Below are positions 32,620 to 43,600 of a stretch of 64,000 nucleotides of DNA, piece by piece. The notes beneath the pieces were generated by a model. That model was not told the DNA's origin and made no database searches. It saw only the letters and a program-made list of their open reading frames with translations. A program made the position numbers and the translations under genes. The stretch is taken from NCBI GenBank assembly GCA_963931925.1, contig OZ007572.1, positions 26,701,191 to 26,765,190 of the forward strand, written 5' to 3'. Every line of letters begins with the position of its first letter. Within the stretch, counting starts at the first letter, position 1. This DNA is from Onchidella celtica. Lineage: Eukaryota > Mollusca > Gastropoda > Systellommatophora > Onchidiidae.

Positions 32620-32905
32620 GTCATTGGCGAAATATTATAAGAACCACAGAAAAACTGTGGGGTCGCAGCAAGGCTATAATTATGCAAGTCAAAATTTGGC
32701 AAAAAGAAAAAGTTGTATTGTTTTATCTGTTCAATTTTCCCATTTTTGTTTTTTCTTTTTTTCCTTGAAAAAAGACTGTTGCCGAAACACAGGCCATTTT
32801 TTGTCTTCTGTTTTAGTTTGCGTTTCATTGTATCGTTTGGGTATTATTTCTTTTGCGAGGCTTTGCTACATACAACCGTTTCTTTTTGCCAAATTTTGAG
32901 ACAGG
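32620..32905. repeat. Rep-F element, copy 3, foldback form
   Basis: CAAAATTTGGCAAAAAGAAA at ~32690 pairs with TTTCTTTTTGCCAAATTTTG at ~32880. GAGGCTTTGCTACATACAAC is the inverse of the GTAGCAAAGCCTC block. The middle matches the inverted copy of GACAGAAAATGGCC. The copy is therefore arranged head-to-head. Confidence 0.6.
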
Positions 32906-33438
32906 TCATGCAATTAGTTTTGCCTCGCTTTTAGTTCGAGACGATCGAGGACTGTGGAGTTAAACCGATCCTCACGGATTGGCGAGAGCGAAACTGGTTT
33001 GTCTCGTTGGTTGGTTGGTACTAACCTTTCATTATTGGCCACCCAGAGGCTTTCACTCCCCAAATGATCCCCCCCCCCCACCAGCTAACCATCTAAAATT
33101 CGTCATGGTCACTGCAAAAAAAAAAAAAAAAATCATATTAATTAAAATATGCACTGAAATGTAGGAAAAGTAGATATTTTCTTGTAGCAGAATGAAGATT
33201 GCATAGAGGTCCACGATACTGATAGGGTTAAAGGAAACTTCCAAGTCTCGGTCAAAACTGAGGCAAAACAGACTTGACTGAGTTCGCTACGAGTTAGCTG
33301 AGGCTTGCCGCAAGTTGGGGCATCAGGACTTGTATCAGTTTCAACTTTTTCTCATTGTAAGGATACAGTTTGAGAGAACCTATCAGTGCCATACTCGCCT
33401 TCTATTGAAAGACATCCAATTCATTTTTCAAATAAATA
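32906..33438. other. Stretch without recognised gene, with Rep-P-like ends
   Basis: CGAGAGCGAAACTGGTTTGT near 32985 and GAGGCAAAACAGACTTGACT near 33259 are imperfect inverses and resemble the sequence at 25545–25620. This may be an old MITE. Confidence 0.4.
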
Positions 33439-33689
33439 TCGCGACCTTAGTTCTTGTTTGTTCCAACTCTACATTTTGCACAAAATTAATGAGAAATTCA
33501 ATGTTAAACGTTTGAGGCATTTATATTATGACACGAAGTTGAAACAAACCAGAACTGTGAAACAGCTTGACAAGCGCCACTAGGCACTTCAAACAGGTGT
33601 CAAAGTACATACTTGTTATTTCTTCATACTAAAAGACCTCCAGTTTTTTCAGGAAATGGAGAGAAAACGAACAAGAACCAAGGTTGCGA
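33439..33689 (+). mobile_element. Rep-A MITE, copy 5, with TA duplication
   Basis: A full 251-bp copy. TCGCGACCTTAGTTCTTGTT opens it and AACCAAGGTTGCGA closes it, with TA on both sides (33437–33438, 33690–33691). It serves well as the reference copy of the family. Confidence 0.85.
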
Positions 33690-33691
33690 TA

Positions 33692-34545
33692 TCTCACTGT
33701 GATTTCTCTGGTGCTGCCGCTTTCGATAAAATTTAGTTTTCAAGTACCTTCTAGTACCAATGGTTCTGTTGATGATTAGAGTCTAGCTGCTCTGAACTTA
33801 AGGTTACGTTAGTCTGCGAGTTTTTAGACGGAGATATCTGGTACGTGTTTTTAAGAGTTATATGACTAGTAAAGTTGACAGAAAGGCTGCCATTTTATCA
33901 AAAGATATGCCCACCCAAACTGATCGAAAAAACAACAACAACAACTATTTCTTCTTCTTCTTTCGTTCACCAAATCTAAATCTGCAGATTTGTTCTTTTA
34001 AGAAAATCTGCGGTTTTCTGCAGTTCTGGCAGAGCACCATAGAGTTTGACATTCAGGTCGGTGGGTTTGGGCCAATGTAAAACAACTATAAAACAGGAAA
34101 GGGATCTGAATTGCCTTCCTCTTTCTAACTAGAAGAGTGAGGTGTAAATGCCAATGGCAGCGGTCCTCCCTAAACAAAGTTCTACAACGATCACGTTCTA
34201 CCTGATCTGGGACCAGTCATTCGTCTAAAAGGCTCGCGTACTGGCTCCTTCCGCTCATTAATCATTTGAAAAGCAATTTTTGTGTCAAAATTTTCATATC
34301 TGCCCCGTGTTCCCCAAAGACAGGCTAGACTTTCGGACGCCACTCCATCTCAAGAGATTCATCGCTTTTGACATCTGTCAAAATCTGTTTCAGGCGTATA
34401 TTCTTACTAACCTTCTCCATCCCAGACAACAACAACAACAGCAACAACAATAACAGCATCAAACAAACAAAGACAAACGCAGAGTCGTCTTGGTACTTTA
34501 GAACGGATTTAACTTGGGAAAAGCGCAAACTGAGCCTGTGTACAG
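33692..34545. other. Stretch without recognised gene
   Basis: No repeat or exon-like signal recognised. Confidence 0.35.
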
Positions 34546-34548
34546 ATA

Positions 34549-34795
34549 GTTCTTTCTTTTTCCTTCCTTCCTTCCTTTCGGTCTTTCTTTCCTGCTTTCT
34601 GTCTCTCTGTTTTCCTTCCTTTCTTTCTTTCTTCCTTCTTTCCTTCTTTTCTTTCTTTCTTTCTTTCTTTTCTTTCTTCCGAATTTTCTGCATGCTTTCT
34701 TTTTTCCTTCCTTTTCTTTCTTTCTTTCTTTCCCCTCTTCCTTCTTTCATTCCTTCCTACCGCCCTTTCTTTCTTTCTTTCTTCCTTTCTTATTT
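34549..34795 (+). repeat. CTTT/CCTT microsatellite, ~245 bp
   Basis: Interrupted (CTTT)n and (CCTT)n. The Phe/Ser-rich plus-strand and Lys/Glu-rich minus-strand open frames across it are compositional artefacts. Confidence 0.9.
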
Positions 34796-34799
34796 GAAG

Positions 34800-35168
34800 T
34801 TAAGACTATGATTCTTCACCATCACCGTGAGGTTTTCTAAACCCTCCACTCCTGAACTACTAAGACTGGAAAAAAAAAAAAAAATATTCACGGGCCTCAA
34901 CAATCTCGCTGACCTGAACAAGGAGAGTGTTTGCTTTTATCGTAAATTAGGGAATGCATTAATACCAGATTACTGTCACTTTACTGAATAAACGAAGCTT
35001 TTATTTGCTTACCGCCTTGATTCTGAAAAAAAAATAAATCTAGCCCAGATAATTTGATTAATTACTAATGGTATGGTTTGATTTGTTTAGAATGTGGCAA
35101 AAAAACAACAACAACACAAAAAACATGCATGTTACACAGCACTGGGTTAGCAACGCTCAAGAAAGAAA
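34800..35168. other. Stretch without recognised gene
   Basis: AT-rich sequence only. Confidence 0.35.
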
Positions 35169-35232
35169 CCGCGACTTTAGTTCTTATTTGTTCCATCTCC
35201 ATTTTCTGAAAACCTTGAGATCTTTTAGTAAT
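35169..35232 (-). mobile_element. Rep-A MITE, copy 6a: one half of a copy split by a LINE
   Basis: CGCGACTTTAGTTCTTATTT through AGATCTTTTAGTA is the minus-strand 3' end of Rep-A and breaks off exactly where a (TAA)n tract begins. The missing remainder continues at about 39519–39701. Confidence 0.75.
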
Positions 35233-35379
35233 AATAATAATAATAATAGTTCGTCCATCAGTATGATGATGACCTTAACAACACCAGAGGAATAAAGAAC
35301 GGAAATTGTTGAGAATTTCAACACATGGACAATAAAAAGAACTAAAGGACACAGAGGACAGAATGGAAAGACTGTTGTT

Positions 35380-36240
35380 TCATGACTTATGGCTTCTCAT
35401 GTGACTGATAAGTCCTATTTTTGCCGTGCAGACCCTTCCGCATAAATGACAAGAGTGCTCCGTTGGTTCAGTACCACTGGGCCTTTTCTTGCGCCGTTCT
35501 CTTTTTTTGATAGCCTGCTGGACTCTGTCAGCTTCCCATGCTTTGCTGCCTCTGGTAAGGGCCGCCCTCCAATTTGCACGATCAAGCGAGAGCTTTTCCC
35601 ACTCACTCACATCAATGGCAAAGGCCTTCAGTGATTGCTTGAGAGTGTCTTTGTAACGTCTCTTTGGGGCCCCAACATTCCTCGTTCCATTGGAGAGCTC
35701 AGAGAAGAAGATTTGCTTAGGGAGTCTGGAGTCGGGCATTCTGACAAATGTCCTGCCCAACGTAGCTGTATTTTTTTTCAGGTGGCAGAAGATGCTCAAT
35801 TCCTTGGCACGATTGAGGACCTCAGTGTCTGGAATTTTATCCTGCCATTTGATCCTTAGGATCTTTCTAAGGCAGGCCAGATGAAAGTGATTTAGCTTTC
35901 TGGCATGCGATTGGTACACTGTCCAGGTTTCAGCCCCATAGAGTAGGGTGGGAAGGGCCACAGCATTGTACACTTTCAGCTTAGTGTCTGTGCGAATGCC
36001 GGCAACATCCCATACTCTCTTTCGAAGCCTGCCAAATGCAGAGCTGGCTTTGCTGATTCTTGAGAGAATTTCAGTATCAACACGAGCCGCGGAAGACAGT
36101 GTACTGCCAAGATAGGTGAAGTTCTCCGACACCTTCAGAAGACTGTCATGGACTTTGATATTTGGGGTCACAGGATACTTGTCGTCTGGAGTAGGCTGAT
36201 GGAGCACTTCCGTCTTCTTGGTGCTTATTGTGAGGCAAAG
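35380..36240 (-). pseudogene. LINE ORF, C-terminal part (thumb region and zinc finger)
   Basis: Continues the polymerase protein in the next frame: TISTKKTEVLHQP, NFTYLGSTLSSAARVDTEI, LPTLLYGAETWTVY, CLRKILRIKWQDKIPDTEVL, then a finger CHLCGRVCTAKIGLISHMRSH-type (C-x2-C-x12-H-x4-H) close to the stop. A short inner stretch, QLRWAGH, lies in a different frame from its surroundings between ~35775 and ~35715. Two further compensating frameshifts therefore exist there, one next to an A-run. Confidence 0.85.
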
Positions 36241-38606
36241 TTGTCACAGGCACTAGAGAACTTATCAACACAGTTTTGCATGCTATCCTCATCGTGTGCC
36301 AGAAGTGCACAATCATCAGCAAATAGTAGGTCACAGACTTGAGTACTTTTGGTTTTGGTTTTTGCCTGAAGTCTCCTGAGGTTGAATAGACTGCCATCAG
36401 TTCGGTACTTGATGCTTACCCCTTGAGGAGGAGAGCTAAAGGCTTCTTGTAGCATTGCAGAGAACATGATGCTGAACAGAGTTGGGGCTAAGACACAACC
36501 CTGTTTTATCCCATTTGTGACAGCAAAGGGCTCTGAAACACTGCCGTTGCTTTTGACTGCAGCTTGCATGCCAGCATGAAACTGGCGCACTATTGTGATG
36601 AATTCGGGTGGACACCCAAACTTCGCCAAGATTTTCCAGAGGGCTTCACGACACATTGTGTCAAATGCTTTTGTGAGGTCAACAAATGTGATATACAGCG
36701 TTTTATTTTGTTCCAAGCATTTTTCCTGAATCTGTCTGGCAGCAAAAATCATATCCGCCGTCCCCCTCTCTTTACGAAAGCCACATTGGCTCTCGGGAAG
36801 CAAGTCATTTGACGAGAGGTGATCAAGAAGGCGATTCAGAAGCATTCTTGCCAATATTTTGCCAGCAATTGAAAGTAGAGAGATTCCCCGATGGTTGTCA
36901 CAGACTTGGCTGTCCCCTTTGTTTTTGTACAGATGGATGATTGAAGCATCTTTGAAGTCCTGTGGCAGCTTCCCTGCTTTCAACATATGATTGAACAACT
37001 CGGTCAACCTTTCAATAAGCTTTTCTCCACCGAAGGCATACACCTCAGCAGGAATTGAATCCACGCCTGGTGATTTGTTAAAGGACATCTGATTTGTGGC
37101 AGTTCGGGTCTCATTTGCTGTGAATGGCTTGGCAAGAGCTGCATTTATAGGAGTCTGAGGGAGGCGGTCAATGGACTCAGTATTTATATTTGATGGCCGA
37201 TTTAGCACACCTCCGAAATGTTCTGCCCAACGCTGAATTATGGCATTCAATTCAACAATGCGTGTTGAACCATCTGACGCAAGAAGTGGCGTAGTGCCAG
37301 AGCGGGATGGTCCAAACACAGCTCGGAGGCTCTCAAAGAACTTTCTAGTGTTGTTTGTGTCGGCATATTTCTGAGTTTCTCTTACTCGCTCTTCAAGCCA
37401 GTCATTTTTCATTTTCCTCAGCTTCTTCTGGACTACACCCTTACATGCACGCAGTGCCTCAGCTTTTGCTGTGGAAGAGGGGTCACTGCAGTGAGCTTGG
37501 ATGAGACTATTTTTTTCTTTGATGAGCACTTTGATTTCATTATCATTATCATTGAACCAGTCCTGGTGCTTGCGGACAGGAAAACCAACTGTGCTGCTGG
37601 CGCAAGAGTGTACAGTCGTATTTAGGTCAGTCCAGCTCTGTTCAATGTTCTCAGGGTCAAAAGTCACGCAATCCAATTTTGAGGAGAGTTCTGATGAGAG
37701 CTCGCTCTGTTTCTCAGCTGAGGAGAGTTTTGAAACATTTAGGCGTTTAGGTGGCGCTTTCCCTTGAGGGCGTCTATTGCGCCTCAATGTTAGTCTGAGC
37801 TTGCAAACAATGAGTCTGTGGTCAGTTCCACACTCGGCACCACACATCGCCTTTGTTACAAGGACATCCTTTCTGTCAGTCTTCCTCACAATGACATAGT
37901 CTATGAGATGCCAATGCTTTGAGCGGGGATGCATCCATGACGTTCTGTTTCTCACGGGGAGATTAAAATTTGTGTTGGTAATAAACAGGCCAAATTCAGC
38001 GCACAAAGTAAGTAAGCGCAACCCATTGTTATTGCATGAACCAACTCCATGAGGGCCCAAAACATTTGGCCACGCTGAGATTTCGGAGCCAACCCTAGCA
38101 TTGAAGTCCCCCAAGAGAATCAGCTTATCAGCTGCCGGGACAGAGCATATGACAGATTCTAGATCAGAATAGAACTTGTCTTTGGCTTCATCTGTGTTTG
38201 TCATGGTGGGCGCATATGCGCTAATGAGGGTAGCTGACTGGCTTTTCCCAACTGGGATCATGAGTGTCATTAGCCTGTCATTTATTTCAATTGGCATGGA
38301 CTGCAAGTTTCTGACAAGGTCATTTTTAATTGCAAACCCAACACCATGCTGTCTCGGTTCGACTGCACCCTTGCCTTTCCAGAAGAAGGTGTATCCACCA
38401 CTGAGCTCTTTGAGTTGGCCACTATCAGGGAGTCTGGTCTCACTGAGTGCCACTATGTCCAAGTTGTACCTGCTGAGCTCAATGGCAATAAGTGCAGTGC
38501 GTCTTTCCGGGTTGTTTGAGTTGTCCTGTAGTGTGCGTATATTCCAGGCTCCGAGCCTGAGTAAGCTGAATTTCTTTTTGTTTCGACCGCAAAAAGGGAT
38601 CCCCAC
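36225..38606 (-). pseudogene. LINE ORF, endonuclease and reverse-transcriptase core (793 codons)
   Basis: APE-like endonuclease in roughly the first 275 residues: LGAWNIRTLQ, ALSETRLP, LLGDFNARVG, then HLIDYVIV and TDHRLIVCKL. The polymerase follows: IIHLYKNKGDSQVCDNHRGI, LPESQCGFRKERGT, FVDLTKAFDTM, NGIKQGCVLAPTLFS, and the catalytic LLFADDCALLAH near residue 760. All catalytic motifs are present. The frame ends early at 36225 because one base is lost near 36232, where FALTIST would be expected. With the part at 35380–36240 the protein would have been ~1070 residues, about the usual length for a one-ORF LINE. Confidence 0.92.
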
Positions 38607-39399
38607 TGGTCGCGGTATACCAGTCAGGGTGATGTGAAGTGGGCTTTCTTTAGGGCACCTTTTCTAGCCCCTTCCTCAGTTGAGGTGAGCAGTGCTATCC
38701 TTAAATAAGGCTGCTCAGCTACTGTGGGTGCTGCCTCCCCACGCCTCCACTTCAATCGATGATGAAGCGACCATAGCCCACAGCCACCAACGTGTAGGTC
38801 TGTGCTAACAGCTTCCAGTCTATCCAAACCTGCTGCCACCGCACTCGCCCATCGCCGTTGGAATTTTGAGAGGAAAGAAGACGAGACAAAGATGAAAGAA
38901 GACGAGGTGAGTGTTAAGACTGGCGCAAAGAATTTGTTTTTAGGAGAAAGAGCTGCGCAAACATCAGACTCACTCTCTCGCCTGGACACAACTTATCCAA
39001 GTGGCAAGACAGGGTCAAGACGACTGGAAATGTATCCAGGTGCAGGAGGATGCCAGAGGGACAGTCATATTGCCTGACCGGCTGCCTGTAGGCTACTCCA
39101 CAGCCTCGCAGTCCCAACTGACTAGGGTGAAAGACCCAAACCAAAGAACACCAATACTGGTGGATGCTCTGTGTCACGATATCCAGGCCAGAGTGACGGT
39201 ATATTGCCATCTGCCCTATCAATCAACCACTGGCCTGCTGCCGCCAGCTTCGAAGCTGCGTCCGGGAAGTTTGCTCAATTCTTCGTCTGTGATTTAGGCA
39301 AACAAGCCTATGACCACACCGCTACCGAGGGCCAATATGAAGGACTCAAGTACTGAGGGTCACATTGTGCCCTAGCATGTGGCCGTTGTGTTAGATGAA

Positions 39400-39438
39400 A
39401 CGCCCACTGATACCATGCACGCCCACTGATACCATGCT
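39400..39438. repeat. 19-bp tandem duplication in the LINE leader
   Basis: ACGCCCACTGATACCATGC occurs twice in direct succession. Confidence 0.8.
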
Positions 39439-39518
39439 AGCGTACCAGTTCATGAAACAGGTTGTACTGGATTACATGTTACCAGTAGCAGATTTTTCTG
39501 ACCTGACACGTAAATACG

Positions 39519-39701
39519 ATTTAACAAATTCACACTTTGAGATTTGTTCAAAATAATTATGTTAATGCACAGACCAAGCTGTTTCACAGATCCGATTTAT
39601 TATAACTCAAGATCGTAATGCTACAGCCGCACACAGTTAACGCAGAATTTCTCAGTTGTGCAAAAAAGGTGGAGTTCGAATAAACAAGAACTATGTGTTC
39701 G
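39519..39701 (-). mobile_element. Rep-A MITE, copy 6b: other half of the split copy
   Basis: AACAAATTCACACTTTGAG, CAAGCTGTTTCACAGATCCG, AGAATTTCTCAGTTGTGCAA, then GGAGTT and AAACAAGAACTATG. It begins internally, directly after the LINE leader, and complements the half at 35169–35232 without overlap. Confidence 0.75.
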
Positions 39702-41035
39702 CTAAACGTTGCAATAAGTCACAAAAGAGTACGCCAACCTCACCCCCACCTCCCCACCCCCGCCTCATTTTAACTTTGTCTCAAGCCCCGCTGCGACCCC
39801 TAGATATTCTGTATTATTAGTATCATTTTATTTAATGTTTTATTTGATTTCACTAGTGTTATTTTCTGAAAAAACATCAGAAATTTTTGAACTGACGTAA
39901 ACATTGCTTTCTCGTGAAATATTATTAAAACCTCTCTCGGTGGACGGTAGTTTGATGCGTTTCTGTACGTAATACAGCCGAAACTGGTGGTACAGAAGAC
40001 GTGCGTATTTCGTTGTGGGCATTTCCATGGGAATTGTGTAGAAAAACATACCATGGAAATGGAAGGCACGCACGACCTCTGCAAGACGCATGTATATATG
40101 AAAGAAAATACGTATGTACAAAAGTATGGGTGGGTCTGGCAAAACGCGGCTAAAGCTGAAATTTTTATACTTTAAAAAAAATCTAAATAAAATATTTCTA
40201 AGGCGATTCCAGGCAAAATTATTGAATTAAGTGCAGAAAAATGGCGAATCGTTCGTATTCTAAGCAAATCTCAGACTTCATCGAACATTTTTCCGCTCTT
40301 TGGAAAGGTTTTCCTAGGAAGTTGGTCTTTCACTTTAAGCTCAACTTCGCCAGATCCACTCACTTAATACGCTTTCGTGGAAAGTGACCTTTATACTCCC
40401 ACTGTAGCTTCATTCCACTCCCACGGTTAAAGAAATCCTTTAGTCTGAAATTTTCTACGAAATTTTTTGACCCAGAAGGTGTCCTGCATGACACATTTCA
40501 AATGCAAATGATTACTGACATCATCCCCAAGGAACTTTACAATGCATGTTAAAATGATCGCAGAAAACGGGTCGTCAATCTTGTCTCCCATTACAAAAGT
40601 CGATATAACGATAGGCTTGCATTGTTCTCGCATCTTTGTTAAAAAATTCATGGGCTGGAATAGCCCAGTAATATCAATTGTCTGAGAAGACGGAGTGCAT
40701 TTAGGCAGATAATTGGCTCCTGTCATTCTGTTGTGCATTGGTGAGTTTTACTTTCGTTTCAGCACGTTGAGCAATGTCAAACATGAGGCTTGGGTCATCA
40801 TCAGACCGCATACAGGGGCATCGTTTTCAAGAGTTAGACCGCTGTCTGATTGTTGTGTTTGGTTGAGATTCTAAGTCCCCCTCAAGCACAGTGAGACATT
40901 CTCAATGACAGAGAAGAGGCTTAGGTCCCAGACAAATGGCCTATGGTGAGGGAGTGCCTTAAAAAGTTTGGGACATTTTTTAAATATTTTTTTTTAGGTC
41001 CGACTGTTGTGTTTGTTGAGATTTTAGATCCATCA
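39702..41035. other. Stretch with one unexplained open frame
   Basis: No repeat relation at 39702–40740. A 103-codon minus-strand frame at 40427–40738 has a fairly protein-like composition and no low complexity, but no domain was recognised and no splice context supports it. From about 40855 there is a diverged direct copy of the SINE-body sequence at 41020–41130 (TGTTTGGTTGAGATTCTAAG versus TGTTTGTTGAGATTTTAGAT). Confidence 0.3.
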
Positions 41036-41236
41036 CAAGGACAGACAATAAGGCATTGTCCGAGACGAGGCTGTAATCCCTACCAGTCCACCCACACGTG
41101 ACGTGACTACCTTAAAAGAGCATCGTCAGGATTTTTCTCTTCACTTTAGAATCTTGTCGAGCGGGGTTCGAACGTGGGACCTACCTCTGGCCGGCGCCCA
41201 ACTTCGGGTTTTTGCTACTGGGCCATTGCGCCCGCA
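41036..41236 (-). mobile_element. tRNA-derived SINE (third type), reverse orientation
   Basis: The minus strand shows an A-box-like CAATGGCCCAGTAGCAAAAA and a B box ACGTTCGAACCCC (about 41165–41177). Next comes a body ending GGGATTACAGCCTCG. A partial duplicate of the body lies at ~40855–40965. Confidence 0.6.
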
Positions 41237-41359
41237 TTCCTGTAGGTTTGTTGTCTTTTCCAACAAAAATTTCCATCAATCAATTCTTTGCCAGCTTGGC
41301 CGGCAAAAGAGTAAAATTGCCAACTCTTACTCTGCACATCGACATGTCATATCGTCACG

Positions 41360-41600
41360 CTCATTCGATAATTGCCTAAGTCATTTTTAGGCATTTTGAG
41401 ATAATAAGAAAAAACAGTACCAGTAAGATGGATTAGACTTAGGCATAGCGTTCTGTTGCAGTTTTCAGCAGTAAAAAATGCACTGTTCACTAAATTGCAT
41501 TCGCAGAATTGTGTATCCTTAATTAAAATATTCCTCTTCGGCCTTAACTCAAAATGCCTAAAAATGACTTAGGCAATTATCGAATGAGCGTGACGATATT
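41360..41600. repeat. Inverted pair of CTTAGGCAATTATCGAATGA
   Basis: CGTCACGCTCATTCGATAATTGCCTAAGTCATTTTTAGGCATTTTGA at ~41354 is exactly inverted at ~41549–41596. The arms are ~46 bp with ~150 bp between them, so this is a MITE-like foldback. Rep-S2 sequence (ATGCTAGGCAGAAGCAAGAC) follows directly at 41601. Confidence 0.8.
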
Positions 41601-41867
41601 ATGCTAGGCAGAAGCAAGACAATAGAATAATATAGCACACTGACAAGACAGCAGGAGGCCCTAACAGAAACGTCCACAGCCACTCGTTGCATTTTCTCGG
41701 ATGTGCAATTGGGTCTTGTTGGAGTAAAAGCTGGTGGACTTATTCTCCGGTTATTTTTCATTTCCAGAATTCTCCCGTGGTCATGATGATGAGAACTCAG
41801 ATATCTGAGCCAGACCATCAACTCCTGACGTCAACACACAAAAAAATAATGACGTCTTTACCGTAAT

Positions 41868-42260
41868 GGACCATCCATAAAGTACATATCCCCCAAGCGT
41901 ACGCAAAGCGTATATGGGAGGAGGTGATTCTGCAGAGTGTACGTACGCTTTTTAGTTAAGATAATGAAGTTACATTTTTGATTTTATTTACCTTTTCTTT
42001 TTTTTAGCAAATCAAGTTGTTGATGTAGCACTCAAACTGTCCATGCAAACTGCCACTTTAAGTTTCAGAAACTCAGGGATTTAATCAAGGATATTCACCA
42101 TCCTAATGACCGTGCGCTCGTACAGGGGTCTGTGTGTGTGGAGGAGGGTGGGGGAGGGGTGTTGAGGCCAAGCGTATGAAAAACTTACACGGAGAAAGGA
42201 GGGGCGGGGGGTTGAGGCCGAGCGTATGAAAAGCTTTCATGGAGAAAGGGAGGGGGGGTG
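41868..42260. mobile_element. Rep-C MITE, copy with G-rich tandem core
   Basis: Begins GGACCATCCATAAAGTACAT. It then shares GTACGTACGCTTTTTAGTTA, CACTCAAACTGTCCATGCAA and GACCGTGCGCTCGTACAGGG with the copy at 20948. Three G-rich units follow containing GTTGAGGCCRAGCGTATGAA. The right end is not clear. Confidence 0.6.
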
Positions 42261-42261
42261 G

Positions 42262-42996
42262 TAAGAATCGGCAAAATCGAATGGATAGCTCATTGGGTAA
42301 AAGTCAGAGAACACTTGAAAAGTTAGGAGACATTGTGACCCTGCAGTAAGTAAGCAGGGTAACTATTCCACCCGCGCATGAACCAAACACGAGACACAAT
42401 TCTCTGTCATGAATATTCAGACTTTGGTGGCCATTGTGAAGGTCGACCGTCACTAATGTCTAACATGAGGATGCCCCCTGAACTGTTGACATGGATCAAT
42501 TGATCAATGAGCCCATGGCCACAGGGTGGGGATTGAGTGGGTGGAGGGTGCGGATGGAGGGGTGGGGAGCTCTCTGTTAATTAAATCTTCGGGTGAATTT
42601 TTCTTTTTAATTTGAAGTCATTGAGTGCGACACGGCTTCTATCGCAGATGCTGACGAGACGTTTATTTCCAAAGAAAGTGGTTCTCAGAGTCCTTGGCCA
42701 CATTCTTCCCTCTGCGAGGACTTGTAGTCTAGATTGGATTTACTGCCGAAGATGTTCCTCATCTGAATTAGTTCCTCTCTTTAGGTTTGAAAAATTCCTC
42801 CCCCGGAAGCAAAGCGTCTCCCATTTTTGAATCAAGGCTTTAAAAGGTTGGCAGAGATGTCATTGTCGTCTACCAAGTTAAAACCCCGCTTAGACTCTGG
42901 TAAGCAGCATTCGGGTGTGGTGTAATTTCATGATATACAAAACCCACTTCTATCTAAAGCTTAAGTGGTGAGTTTGAAAGCCGAACCATGGCTCTA
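42262..42996. other. Stretch without recognised gene
   Basis: No exon or repeat recognised; the short plus-strand frame 42612–42830 has no domain. Confidence 0.35.
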
Positions 42997-43225
42997 AATG
43001 TATAAAGTCCGGTCGGTGAGCTGGCTTGATCTCGTTGTAACGAGGGACAGGCATTAGGCGAGACCTGATGCTGTGACAATTACGTATTTAGTCAAGTCTG
43101 ATTAGCGTCGGTTTTGACCCAGACGTAAACTTCCTTTGAAATGTGTAATGTTTGATCTGTAAGCCGGCTTAATCTCGTCGTAACGAGAGGCGGGCGTAAG
43201 ACGGAGCTTGATGATGTAACATTAA
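42997..43225 (+). repeat. Pair of diverged direct repeats with a CTCGTNGTAACGAG hairpin
   Basis: GAGCTGGCTTGATCTCGTTG…ACGAGGGACAGGC and AAGCCGGCTTAATCTCGTCG…ACGAGAGGCGGGC are ~145 bp apart. Each contains a perfect small stem CTCGT/ACGAG. Confidence 0.6.
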
Positions 43226-43600
43226 CATCATGTCCCTCTTTGGATGATGTAGCATTAATATCATGTCCCTCTCTGGATGATGTAGCATTAACATCATGTC
43301 CCTCTCTGGATGATGTAGCATTAATATCATGTCCGGCCCTGGATGATAATCATATTAACATCATCTCCCTCTCTGGATAAAATGATACTAACATCTTGTC
43401 CCTCTCTGGATGATATGACATTAATATCAAGTCCCACCCTGGATGACATGATTTTAATATCATGACCCTCTCTGGTTGATAACATATTAACATCATGTCC
43501 CTTTCTGACTGATATGACATTAACATCATGTCCCTCTCTGAGCTATGTGACGTTAAGGAAATGTCCCGCTCACGGTGGTGTGACATTAACATGGCAACCC
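43205..43600. repeat. ~35-bp minisatellite, about eleven units
   Basis: Units read GGATGATRTRRCATTAAYAT followed by CATGTCCCTCTCT. Periods are 33–36 bp and divergence rises towards the right. The minus-strand Ser/Glu/Arg/Met-rich open frame is a by-product. Confidence 0.88.

Larger units (their letters stand above)
35233..39512 (-). mobile_element. LINE (non-LTR retrotransposon), near full-length, nested in Rep-A
   Basis: A ~4.3-kb insertion reading leftwards. It has an untranslated leader (about 39512–38607), an endonuclease–reverse-transcriptase frame, a C-terminal zinc finger, and a 3' tail of (ATT)n at 35233–35246. Both edges coincide with the interrupted Rep-A MITE, which defines its limits to within a few bases at the 3' side and ~15 at the 5' side. 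The clade is not certain: APE-type endonuclease plus RT plus a terminal C2H2 finger is typical of several animal LINE groups. It is inactive because of frameshifts but otherwise complete. Confidence 0.85.

Noticed and set aside
34325-34811. Lys/Glu-rich and Phe/Ser-rich open frames of ~145 codons
   Set aside because: Driven by the CTTT microsatellite.
37501-38637. Plus-strand open frames of 88–153 codons
   Set aside because: Antisense shadows of the LINE endonuclease/RT frame on the minus strand.
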